This document shows, piece after piece, positions 26,816-34,520 of a DNA stretch of 39,331 bases; within the stretch, counting starts at the first letter, position 1, and each line of letters begins with the position of its first letter. The notes beneath the pieces were generated by a model. The model was not told the origin of the DNA, did no database searches, and was given only the letters and a program-made list of their open reading frames with translations. The translations under genes and the position numbers were made by a program. This DNA is from an uncultured bacterium (GTDB lineage Bacteria; Bacillota_I; Bacilli_A; RF39; UBA660), in assembly GCA_949296605.1 (NCBI GenBank), contig CASFPB010000047.1, forward strand, positions 1 through 39,331. Direction: 5' to 3'.

Positions 26816-27859
26816 TCATATAATACTTATTTGATTAATGAATTTATAAACTCCAAGTTTTTTCTTTAACTTTTTTATTTCTCTTATTACTTTATATGGA
26901 TTATATATTTCATAATAACTATACCCTTCTTTTTTCATAACATACTCTAATGCTTTTATAACTAATTTTTTAGAATCAGTCGTTCTAAAAAAAGTTTGAG
27001 TTTCTTTCATTGTTCTTTTTTTTATGTTTTTTAATAAGAAATTATAATAAAAAGCCGACCTTTTTTTAAATATATATTTATATCCATCTAATTTTTTTAT
27101 AATTTTTATTGTATCATAATATCCTAACTCAATATTTTTATTTATTTTATCTTTATTTACATTTAATATACTTCCTAAATTTCTCGAAGGTTTAATTTCT
27201 ATAACTTTACTTTTATCTAAATATGGTCTTTTTATTCCAATAGCATCTAAATTAACAGCATATACTAAATCATAACCTTTTTTTAATAAAGCATTTGCAG
27301 GCAAATTATCATAAAACCCACCATCTAAATAATATTTATTATCTATTATTTTTTCCATTTTAAATATAGGTAAATAACAACTTGCAATTATATATTCATT
27401 TAGTAAACTAGGTTTTATGTCATTTTTAAATAAATATAAAGGTTTAAATTCAGGAAATTTTACAGTAACTAATCCAAAGTCTTTATCACTTTTATATAAA
27501 GTTTCTTCAATTTTCAAGTCTTTCAAAACTTTTCTATAATTTTCTAAGCTTATACCTTTATTTAAAACTATTTTTTTAAAATTTATTAATCCACTTTTAA
27601 TTAAATCAAAATCAAATTTTTCTTTTTCTAAATTTTTTACAAAATCATCACTAAAACCAAATATGTTTCCCATATTTATAGATTTCCATAAATTATATAA
27701 TTCTTTTTCTCTATTTGAGGCAAGCATTGCAGCATTTAAAGCTCCAATACTAGTTCCAACAAAACCATCAATTTTTATGTGACATTTTTTTAAAGCTTTA
27801 TATACCCCAATTTGATATGCTCCTCTTGAACCTCCACCAGCAAGTGCTAATCCAATCAT
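26816..27859 (-). CDS. Patatin-like phospholipase (RssA/YjjU type)
   Basis: Serine lipid hydrolase of 347 residues. It has the oxyanion loop GGGSRGAYQIG (8-18), the nucleophile Ser37 in GTSIG and the catalytic Asp179 in YLDGGFYDNLP. These are the three parts of the patatin Ser-Asp dyad. There is no signal peptide, so it acts in the cytoplasm or on the inner membrane face. The C-terminal 130 residues are basic and helical and may bind membrane. Its ATG overlaps the stop of the SDR gene by one base (TAATG). Confidence 0.93.
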   Translation of the reverse strand: MIGLALAGGGSRGAYQIGVYKALKKCHIKIDGFVGTSIGALNAAMLASNREKELYNLWKSINMGNIFGFSDDFVKNLEKEKFDFDLIKSGLINFKKIVLNKGISLENYRKVLKDLKIEETLYKSDKDFGLVTVKFPEFKPLYLFKNDIKPSLLNEYIIASCYLPIFKMEKIIDNKYYLDGGFYDNLPANALLKKGYDLVYAVNLDAIGIKRPYLDKSKVIEIKPSRNLGSILNVNKDKINKNIELGYYDTIKIIKKLDGYKYIFKKRSAFYYNFLLKNIKKRTMKETQTFFRTTDSKKLVIKALEYVMKKEGYSYYEIYNPYKVIREIKKLKKKLGVYKFINQISII

Positions 27860-28773
27860 TATTTATTCCTAATAAGAGGTTTTGCTAAGAATTTAGCAAA
27901 TTTCCTTTTTTGATTTCTTCTTTTTAATCTATTAAAATATTCTATTAATGAATCATTTCTATAATGTATTATACAATCAAGTTCATCTTTATCTTTACAT
28001 ACTGGGCTATAATAATTTTTTTCTAAAAATAATCTACTTAAAACATAATTCCAACTTAGTCCTCTTATTTTTAAAATATTAATTAATAAATCATCAAATA
28101 ATATAGGTTCTTCACTAGTTACATTAAATGTTTTTCGATTTAATTTATCTAAATATTTTATTCCTTTAACAAATGCATACGCAGCATCTTCCTTAGTTAC
28201 TACATCAACTACGCTGCTTTTTTTTATATGATACATAAATGCATCTTCATCCATATATCCTAAAACTAATGGAATTCTATATATTGTATAATTTTTTAAT
28301 TTTTCTTTTATCAATTGTTCTGTTCTTAGTTTTGCAAGTGAAAAATAATCATAATCACTTAACTCTATTTTAGTTTTTACTGTTACATTTTCCTTTTCTT
28401 TATACAAACTTGTTGTAGATGCATATATTAAATGACACTTTGGATTATAATAACTTATTGCTCTAATTATATTTTCAGTATTATCATATTCTACTATTTC
28501 AGCTAAACCTTTTTTCATATCAGAAAGCGGTGGTAATGCACTAGCTAAATGAATTACAATATCATGACTTTTTATTAAAGCTTCAATTAAAACTCTATCT
28601 CCAATATCGCCATATAATATATTTATTCTTTTTTTAAATTTTTTAAGACGTCTAAATACAGTCTTATTTTTTAAATCTAAGGCTGTTATTTCATATTTTC
28701 CTTCTGCTAGTAAATATTTAATCACTTGTGTTCCAATACATCCAGCTGCACCAGTAACTAATACTTTTTTCAT
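27859..28773 (-). CDS. NAD(P)-dependent SDR / epimerase-like protein
   Basis: Extended-SDR Rossmann protein of 304 residues. The cofactor motif TGAAGCIG (7-14) and IVIHLASALPPL match sugar-nucleotide epimerases and dehydratases, and YASTTSLY supplies the active-site Ser/Thr. The YxxxK position reads F144-SLA-K148, with tyrosines one and three residues before it. So the catalytic Tyr is either replaced by Phe or shifted, and activity is uncertain. The C-terminus is unusually basic (RLKRRNQKRKFAKFLAKPL). It lies between the ZIP and patatin genes in one operon, so an envelope or lipid role is likely. It may be a cofactor-binding regulator rather than an enzyme. Confidence 0.88.
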   Translation of the reverse strand: MKKVLVTGAAGCIGTQVIKYLLAEGKYEITALDLKNKTVFRRLKKFKKRINILYGDIGDRVLIEALIKSHDIVIHLASALPPLSDMKKGLAEIVEYDNTENIIRAISYYNPKCHLIYASTTSLYKEKENVTVKTKIELSDYDYFSLAKLRTEQLIKEKLKNYTIYRIPLVLGYMDEDAFMYHIKKSSVVDVVTKEDAAYAFVKGIKYLDKLNRKTFNVTSEEPILFDDLLINILKIRGLSWNYVLSRLFLEKNYYSPVCKDKDELDCIIHYRNDSLIEYFNRLKRRNQKRKFAKFLAKPLIRNK

Positions 28774-28788
28774 AATTCACTACCCTTC

Positions 28789-29508
28789 TTATATTAAGTT
28801 AATCACTAATAGTAAAAGTATCCCTATAATTATACCATAAATTGTTTCTTTTTTTCTAATATTATCCCATACCTCTTTACACAATTCAAAAAATAATATA
28901 TGAATTATCATTCCAAGTGTTATTGCAATTATTATTCCTTCAGCTAAATGACTAATATTACCAAATAAGTATATTGTTAATCCTCCAAGTAAACCAGATA
29001 ATACTAATAATATTATTAATGCCTTATTAGATGTTTTTTCATCATATGTTGCTATTTGAAATCCAAATGGTAAATTGTGTAAGCCTATTCCTATACACAT
29101 CAAAATTCCACTTTTTAAGTTTTCCATAGTTACACTATAAAGCGCCATTCCTTCTACAAAGTTATGAAGTAATAATGCAAGTATTGTAATGATACCAATA
29201 TGTTCTAAATGATGTTGGTGTGATTTTGTATGTTCATCATTTTCGTGATGATCATGGTGATGGTGTGGTATAAACTTATCAATAAATAATATAAATAATA
29301 ATCCTATTACTACAAATATAACTAATAAAAAATTATTCATTTCTATTAAATGCGGTATTAAATCAGTTACTATTAATCCTATTATTATTATCATTGCACA
29401 TGACATAGATATAATCGTTAACTCTTTTTTATGCTTTACAATTTTATAAATGATTATTCCTATTAAGAAAAATAAACCACTTACTAGTGTAAGTATCAAA
29501 CCATTCAT
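28789..29508 (-). CDS. ZIP-family divalent metal transporter
   Basis: Membrane protein of 239 residues with about eight segments. The metal-binding residues of ZIP transporters are in HNFVEGMAL (segment 4) and GLHNLPFGFQIA (segment 5). The variable loop between segments 3 and 4 is histidine-rich (HHHHDHHENDEHTKSHQHH, about residues 82-100), which favours zinc. ZIP proteins bring zinc, manganese or iron into the cytoplasm. It heads the leftward operon that continues with SDR, patatin and polysaccharide deacetylase; the deacetylase is a zinc or cobalt enzyme. AAGGAAT precedes the ATG at 29508. Confidence 0.93.
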   Translation of the reverse strand: MNGLILTLVSGLFFLIGIIIYKIVKHKKELTIISMSCAMIIIIGLIVTDLIPHLIEMNNFLLVIFVVIGLLFILFIDKFIPHHHHDHHENDEHTKSHQHHLEHIGIITILALLLHNFVEGMALYSVTMENLKSGILMCIGIGLHNLPFGFQIATYDEKTSNKALIILLVLSGLLGGLTIYLFGNISHLAEGIIIAITLGMIIHILFFELCKEVWDNIRKKETIYGIIIGILLLLVINLI

Positions 29509-29550
29509 ATTATTCCTTCTTTCAATACCATTTTACTATTTTTTAGGCAT

Positions 29551-29587
29551 AAAAAAAAGATATTTAGAAAATATTCTAACTATCTTT
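29551..29587 (-). terminator. Rho-independent terminator after the camelysin-like gene
   Basis: On the minus strand AAAGATA-TTAGAA pairs with TTCTAA-TATCTTT (29556-29569 with 29574-29587, one mismatch) and a run of eight T follows. It separates the secreted-protein genes from the ZIP operon. Confidence 0.9.
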
Positions 29588-29609
29588 CTTATTTTTTACA
29601 TTTAAGTTA

Positions 29610-30299
29610 TTAAGCACATGCTGTAGAACTAAATTTTAATGAAGCTCTAAATTCTTTACCTGTGTTAACTTCTCCAGTTCCTTGTTCTCCTAAACTACTT
29701 TGATCAAAATCATGGTTAACAAAAGTAACTGTAACTTTCCAAGTATCTACAACTCTTTGTCCAGCAGCTGCAGAAATTTGATGTTTAAAATTGCTTCCAC
29801 CAGCAGTAGTAGGAATATTAATAGTACTTGGAGAATCACCAGTTAAATCACCAGGATCACTTTTTGTAGTAGGTTCAGCTATAATATCAACAGGTGCACT
29901 TGTAGTTCCAGCATCTTTAGTTACATGTAAAGTAAGTTCAGGTAATTGTTCTGTATTTTCTGCAGTATATTCAAAAGTATTAGAATTAACAATTAAATCT
30001 ACTGTATAACAGAATGTTGCTGCATCTTGATTATTAGCATTAAATGTAGCTGTAGCTGTTATTGTATCAGTAACATCGCTTCCACCTTGTGTAAAATTAG
30101 CAGTAGTTGCTTCTATATCAATATTTTTATCAATGTAAAATGCCATTGAATTTATTGTTTCAGAAGTAACTTCAATTTCCTTTTGTTGTGAACCAGTTCC
30201 TTGCGCTGTAAAATACGCAAATGTGGCTCCTACAACCGCTACTAATAATGTTGCTACTGCTATTACTGTCAATAAAATAGTATTTTTTCTATTTTCCAT
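29610..30299 (-). CDS. Camelysin/TasA-like secreted protein, probable major subunit
   Basis: This 229-residue protein starts with a short basic tail and a membrane segment ending in VVGATFAYFTA, the pattern of SipW-cleaved TasA and camelysin precursors. Cleavage is likely after Ala28. The mature part is acidic, Thr/Ala-rich and beta-rich, without lysine-rich coils. Its two cysteines are FCYTVDL in the middle and STACA at the very end; they could form a disulfide closing the fold. Codon choice is clearly less AT-rich than in neighbours (many GCT, GCA, GTA, CCA). The ribosome site is a doubled AGGAGGAGG and the gene has its own promoter and terminator. All this points to high expression, as expected for the main fibre subunit. 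Confidence 0.85.
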   Translation of the reverse strand: MENRKNTILLTVIAVATLLVAVVGATFAYFTAQGTGSQQKEIEVTSETINSMAFYIDKNIDIEATTANFTQGGSDVTDTITATATFNANNQDAATFCYTVDLIVNSNTFEYTAENTEQLPELTLHVTKDAGTTSAPVDIIAEPTTKSDPGDLTGDSPSTINIPTTAGGSNFKHQISAAAGQRVVDTWKVTVTFVNHDFDQSSLGEQGTGEVNTGKEFRASLKFSSTACA

Positions 30300-30321
30300 T
30301 TTATTTCCTCCTCCTATTATA

Positions 30322-30350
30322 ATATTAACAAATTATTCATTTTAAATCAA
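30322..30350 (-). promoter_or_regulatory. Promoter and doubled ribosome site of the camelysin-like gene
   Basis: TTGATT (30345-30350), 17 bases, TAATAT (30322-30327) with TGT just upstream. The AGGAGGAGG ribosome site is at about 30307-30315. A TATAAT directly after the -10 box is an alternative. Confidence 0.6.
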
Positions 30351-30370
30351 TATATTTTTTAATTTACGTT

Positions 30371-31525
30371 TTAATTTATTGTAATATTATACATTTTTGT
30401 GCTTTCATTTAATGTAATATTAAAATTATTAATATTTTCTTCTGAACCACCAACAAGTTTATATGTTGGATTTAAATTATATGTAGCCCCACTAGTAAAA
30501 TTAATAGCAGTCGAATATGTAGTTATGTTATTTTTATTAATTATATTAGATATAGTCGTTCCATAATTTTTTGCTATGTAAAAAATAGATGAAGTGCTTC
30601 CAGAAAAACTAGAACCTAAGCTTGTTAATTTATTACTATCACCTTCTTCTACAGTCAAATTACCTTTATAAGTGATACCATTATATGTTATATCTAAATT
30701 ATAAACACCAGGATAAACTCCATTTAAACTAAATGCTCCACTAGAATTAGTTGTAGTTTTTATTGACCCATTTTGTAAAGAAATTACTGCACCATTTAAA
30801 GCAGAATTACTAGAATTTTTTAATACCCCTGATAAATTATAACTCATCTTTGCATTTTCAACTTCTGCAACAACTTCAGAATTAATATAAAAATAAGTAT
30901 ATCTCGCTGCAGGAATAGCTTTATCAGATAACCAAGTTTTTATTTTATATGTCTTAGTTGCATCTCCATTTGACGTGCCACCAACAGTATCAAAAAATAA
31001 AGAATAACGATTATATCTATAATCAGAATTTGAAGAATAAATTGGCAAATCTGCAATTGTAACAGGACCAACAATTAAAGTTTCATCATTTATACCATTA
31101 TATTCATAAACTGCTATTTTTATATAATCAAGGGGTGTTAAAGGATCTGTACTTTTATACCCTTGTCTATTTGTAAAATTTTCCATATCATAACCGACAT
31201 TTACAGTAAAAGTAGAATTTAAACTACCGGTATTTTGGATAAATATAACTTTTACATTGCCATCACCATTTAATGACAAACCAAGTTCATCTGATATTGA
31301 TTCCATATTTTCTTTATTAATTGCAGATGTCGTATCATTTCCATATGATACTTGTAAAGTCCCTGTAGAAATGCTTTGATTATTAGTATTTGTTTTAACA
31401 GTAAAAAATGAAGCATAAGAAACACCAATTGTTGATAATGTCAAAACAAATACACATACTGCTATAAAAAAATTCTTACTTTTAATAAATTTTGTAATTT
31501 TTTCAAAATTTGTTTTTGATTTCAT
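30371..31525 (-). CDS. Secreted TasA-like protein with a carboxypeptidase-regulatory-like domain
   Basis: The first 36 residues form a basic start and a membrane segment ending in GVSYASF, a SipW-type signal with cleavage likely after Ala38. Residues about 45-235 are a TasA/camelysin-like beta domain (SISTGTLQVSY, VKVIFIQNTGSLNSTFTVNV). Residues about 238-300 match the CarboxypepD_reg/CNA-B-like Ig fold: YNLSGVLKNSSNSALNGAVI, SLQNGSIKTTTNSSGAFSLN and YPGVYNLDITYNG. The C-terminal 80 residues are Asn/Thr-rich. It has no cysteine in the mature part, unlike its neighbours. ATG 31525 is chosen because AGGTGG precedes it. It is 385 residues long. Perhaps a tip or accessory subunit. Confidence 0.83.
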   Translation of the reverse strand: MKSKTNFEKITKFIKSKNFFIAVCVFVLTLSTIGVSYASFFTVKTNTNNQSISTGTLQVSYGNDTTSAINKENMESISDELGLSLNGDGNVKVIFIQNTGSLNSTFTVNVGYDMENFTNRQGYKSTDPLTPLDYIKIAVYEYNGINDETLIVGPVTIADLPIYSSNSDYRYNRYSLFFDTVGGTSNGDATKTYKIKTWLSDKAIPAARYTYFYINSEVVAEVENAKMSYNLSGVLKNSSNSALNGAVISLQNGSIKTTTNSSGAFSLNGVYPGVYNLDITYNGITYKGNLTVEEGDSNKLTSLGSSFSGSTSSIFYIAKNYGTTISNIINKNNITTYSTAINFTSGATYNLNPTYKLVGGSEENINNFNITLNESTKMYNITIN

Positions 31526-31562
31526 TTTTTCCACCTATTATAATATTATCATAATTCATAAT

Positions 31563-31588
31563 TAAAAAAAAGTAGTGTTTAACTACTT
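31563..31588 (-). terminator. Terminator after the five-gene McrB/SipW operon
   Basis: On the minus strand AAGTAGT-TAAAC-ACTACTT is followed by a run of T. It starts two bases after the stop at 31590, so it probably reduces transcription into the two following secreted-protein genes. Confidence 0.85.
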
Positions 31589-31589
31589 A

Positions 31590-32810
31590 TTAATTAGAAT
31601 TATCAATTAAGCTCGATTTAGCAACATTTATAACCGGAACAATACTACAAGTAGCAGAAATATCTTCAGCATAAACCTTTGAATTAACATCATCTATTTT
31701 TATTAAAGAAAATGCCTTATCATTATATTGAGAATTAATCCAATAACAATTAGATGTAACCAAAAATTTAAATCTACTATTTAAAAACTGATAATACCCA
31801 TTTTTATTAATAACACTATTTATTTCATCTTGTAATCTATTTTGATAATTTACATTTCCTATTATATCATTAGAAAGCCCATCAACAACAACATAAGAAT
31901 TACTAATATCTTGTGATATAACTTTAATAATGTCTTCGATAGTTAAGGGACTAACACTAACATTCCAATTTTGGACCAAATTATTCAAAAGTTCCTGATA
32001 ATTATCAAAAGTTCCACTAATGTAATTATTATATAGATCAGGTAATAATTTTACTGTAGAATCACCGACTTTATTATTTACATCTAATACATACATTTTA
32101 ATACAAGTATCACTGATTTTATCACATTTTTTATTTTCAACAACATCATAAAGAATAGTATTTCCATTTAAAAAATTTATATCTGGAGAATCATTTAAAC
32201 CAGTATATTGTTCAACTTTTATACTTATTATAACCTTTAAAGTAGGATTAGCATGATAATCTTGATTTTGCAATTCTTTATTTTTTTCATTTTCTTGAAA
32301 ATTAAAAGCTGCATTACCCCAGTTACTATCTCTTTCATCATTTCCAGAATCAAGTGGCCAAGAAACTGAAACTTCTACATCACTTGTATCACCCTTAGCT
32401 AAAACAAAATTTTTTTTCAAATTAATATTTAAATGAAAAGGATAATCATGAGAAAGTTTATCTTCTAACATTAAACTGTCTTCCCCAATAAATTCTTCAT
32501 CCAATATTCTTGCAGAATCGATACTGTAAGAAATTTGAGCATCAGAATCTCCCATATTATTAATTTGAACAGTCTCTGTTACAGTATCCATACCAGGATA
32601 AATATCATCTAATGATATAACGATATTATTAGTAACAACATCTTCACCTTTTTTAAATTCAACAAGCCAAGCCCTTACATCAACTTCAGTACCTACTCCT
32701 GCTAAGCCAGAATAAGCAAACCAAGCTAAAGTAATTGATATAAAAGAAACAGCCAATAAAAATAAAGATAATAAATTTAATTTAATAAATACTCTATAGC
32801 GTTTTCTCAT
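31590..32810 (-). CDS. Secreted TasA-like protein with C-terminal domain, 406 residues
   Basis: A basic start and membrane segment end in SITLAWFAYSG, a SipW-type signal (cleavage likely after Ala29). The first outer domain (about 40-210) is TasA-like: NNIVISLDDIYPGMDTVTET and VQINNMGDSDAQISYSID resemble the core strands of camelysin and TasA. The second part (about 220-406) has cysteine pairs (KKCDKISDTC; SNCYW with ISATCS) and ends in IVPVINVAKSSLI. That recalls the VRPVISL ending of the DUF6273-like surface protein at 21.6 kb. It is last in the peptidase/NTPase operon, 13 bases after the second signal peptidase, which makes it a likely dedicated substrate. AAAGGAA precedes the ATG. Confidence 0.83.
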   Translation of the reverse strand: MRKRYRVFIKLNLLSLFLLAVSFISITLAWFAYSGLAGVGTEVDVRAWLVEFKKGEDVVTNNIVISLDDIYPGMDTVTETVQINNMGDSDAQISYSIDSARILDEEFIGEDSLMLEDKLSHDYPFHLNINLKKNFVLAKGDTSDVEVSVSWPLDSGNDERDSNWGNAAFNFQENEKNKELQNQDYHANPTLKVIISIKVEQYTGLNDSPDINFLNGNTILYDVVENKKCDKISDTCIKMYVLDVNNKVGDSTVKLLPDLYNNYISGTFDNYQELLNNLVQNWNVSVSPLTIEDIIKVISQDISNSYVVVDGLSNDIIGNVNYQNRLQDEINSVINKNGYYQFLNSRFKFLVTSNCYWINSQYNDKAFSLIKIDDVNSKVYAEDISATCSIVPVINVAKSSLIDNSN

Positions 32811-32823
32811 ATGTATTCCTTTC

Positions 32824-33384
32824 TTAAATATCCTTTCTTTTTTTATCAGCCTTTTCCAACATAAATGTCAATAATTCACTACTAACGATATAAAGAATAG
32901 GTATTACAACAAAAATAAACATTCCTATATTAGTTGAGATAACTTTATAAATAAAGGATAAAATTACTGTTTTATATATAACTTTTCCATACAATTGATC
33001 TTCATATACAATTGGATCTTCAATTAAATTATTAATTCCTTGAGTATGAAAAATATATTTTCCATCAACATCTTTTTCAATATCTACAACTTCATGAGTA
33101 ACAACTTTATTTTTAAAAGAACCACTAGATCCCAAATAACTTATAGTATCACCTATTTTAATTTCATCAACATCAATTGCTTTAGCAACTAAAACATCAC
33201 CAACATTATACTTTGGTTCCATACTACCAGTAATTACAGTAAATAAACGAAAATCAAAAAATGATATTTTATTATCACTAAATCTTTGTAATAATACTAT
33301 TAAAAGGAAAAAAATAACAAATATTGTAACAACAACATTTAATATTTTTTTTAATATTCTCAATACTTTTTTCGCGTTTTTCAT
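32824..33384 (-). CDS. sipW: Signal peptidase I, ER/SipW type
   Basis: This 186-residue membrane peptidase has a first membrane segment (12-33), a short outer catalytic domain and a second membrane segment (about 150-170). The catalytic serine is in VITGSMEP (Ser54). The general base is histidine in VVTHEVV (His97), not lysine. That Ser-His arrangement defines the archaeal/eukaryotic-like SipW class which matures TasA. The later acidic region reads TQGINNLIEDP, where SipW has GDANxxxDP. Its ATG overlaps the upstream DUF2357 gene by four bases (ATGA). It is followed directly by a predicted SipW substrate. It is the second ER-type peptidase of this operon and has no extra tail. Confidence 0.92.
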   Translation of the reverse strand: MKNAKKVLRILKKILNVVVTIFVIFFLLIVLLQRFSDNKISFFDFRLFTVITGSMEPKYNVGDVLVAKAIDVDEIKIGDTISYLGSSGSFKNKVVTHEVVDIEKDVDGKYIFHTQGINNLIEDPIVYEDQLYGKVIYKTVILSFIYKVISTNIGMFIFVVIPILYIVSSELLTFMLEKADKKRKDI

Positions 33385-34505
33385 AAATTTTCCTGAACCC
33401 TTTCTAAATATTCATCAAAAGCACTTTTAAATTTTTTCTTAACATCATCTACCCCAACAAGACGATCACTTTTTTCTTTATTTATTTCCTTTGCTATTAA
33501 ATTTAACAATTCCTCATTAGAAATATCATAACCACAACTACTTAAAAGTGAAACTACTCGTTTAATTTCTTCATTTAGCAAAATAATAGAATATTTAACC
33601 ATATTTCTTTTTTGCTCTCGCTTATATTTACTCATAGAATCAAGAACCATATAATCAATTAAAAAGGCATGGTTCATAAATCCTTTAAGAACATCGCTTT
33701 CAGAATTAACATTATCCTTTTCACTTTCATTATTTTCCTCATACTTATTTAAATACTCCCACAAAGTTACTGCAATTCTAAAATTGGGATTTTTTAAAAT
33801 AAGATTTGTTTTCTTTAATGGGGGCTTAACTAAAGAAATATTAGCAGCATCTAATGCTTTCATCATATCACTTTTTTGCCAACTTGAAATGTATTGTCTA
33901 ACTCTTTTTACTCTTTCTTTTATTTTTTTTAAATCGTCTTTGAAAGCATCATTATTATTTGAAGTAGCTAAAGATGAAGAAGTCATAGTAACTTCAATAT
34001 TAATTTTTTCTTCATTAGTAGAAGTAACACCTTTATATCCTAAAATTTTATTATCTTTTAAATCAAAATTTTTTAATAGTTTTTCTTTACTAGCTAAAAA
34101 TTTGTCCAAATCATACAACAAGGTATATAAGAATCTATTTTCATAAATATTAAAAGTTTCTTCACTACGAACATCTAAAATTTTATTAGGTTCAACAGTA
34201 TTAGTTTTTTTATCTGCTTTATTAATATAATTAGTATGTTTAGATAAGTCTTTTACACTATCAAGAGTAATTTTTTTAGACTTTTCTATTTTTACAACTT
34301 CTTCCTCACGAATTAATGCAAATTTAGGGATACGAATAATAATATCAATAAATGGACAAGCATTTTCTATTTCATCTAACCAATCAAAAGATAACAAACT
34401 ACCTGAAAAACTAGACTTAAATACCATTTGTGAATCTAATTTTTTAAAAAATTGTTGACACTTTTTACTTTTATCTTCTGGTATTTCAATATTAAAACTG
34501 TCCAT
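33381..34505 (-). CDS. DUF2357-like (McrC-partner-type) protein without visible nuclease domain
   Basis: This soluble protein of 374 residues is found directly after the McrB-like NTPase gene (15-base gap). Residues 108-133 (ILDVRSEETFNIYENRFLYT and on) match the conserved core of DUF2357/McrC N-terminal domains, in which a Glu-Asn-Arg-Phe stretch begins a helix. The N-terminal 60 residues, with FSFDWLDEIE-like and aromatic positions, fit the same family. The C-terminal half is helical and basic; I see no PD-(D/E)xK motif such as ends McrC or DUF524 proteins. Inference: it keeps the NTPase-binding half of an McrC-type partner but not the nuclease. The DUF2357 match is by memory of the family, so moderately sure. 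Confidence 0.7.
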   Translation of the reverse strand: MDSFNIEIPEDKSKKCQQFFKKLDSQMVFKSSFSGSLLSFDWLDEIENACPFIDIIIRIPKFALIREEEVVKIEKSKKITLDSVKDLSKHTNYINKADKKTNTVEPNKILDVRSEETFNIYENRFLYTLLYDLDKFLASKEKLLKNFDLKDNKILGYKGVTSTNEEKINIEVTMTSSSLATSNNNDAFKDDLKKIKERVKRVRQYISSWQKSDMMKALDAANISLVKPPLKKTNLILKNPNFRIAVTLWEYLNKYEENNESEKDNVNSESDVLKGFMNHAFLIDYMVLDSMSKYKREQKRNMVKYSIILLNEEIKRVVSLLSSCGYDISNEELLNLIAKEINKEKSDRLVGVDDVKKKFKSAFDEYLERVQENL

Positions 34506-34520
34506 ACACTACAATCCCTT

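Noticed and set aside
33784-34146. Rightward open frame of 120 codons opposite the DUF2357 gene
   Set aside because: It lies wholly inside the leftward gene, lacks a ribosome site and has no recognisable domain.
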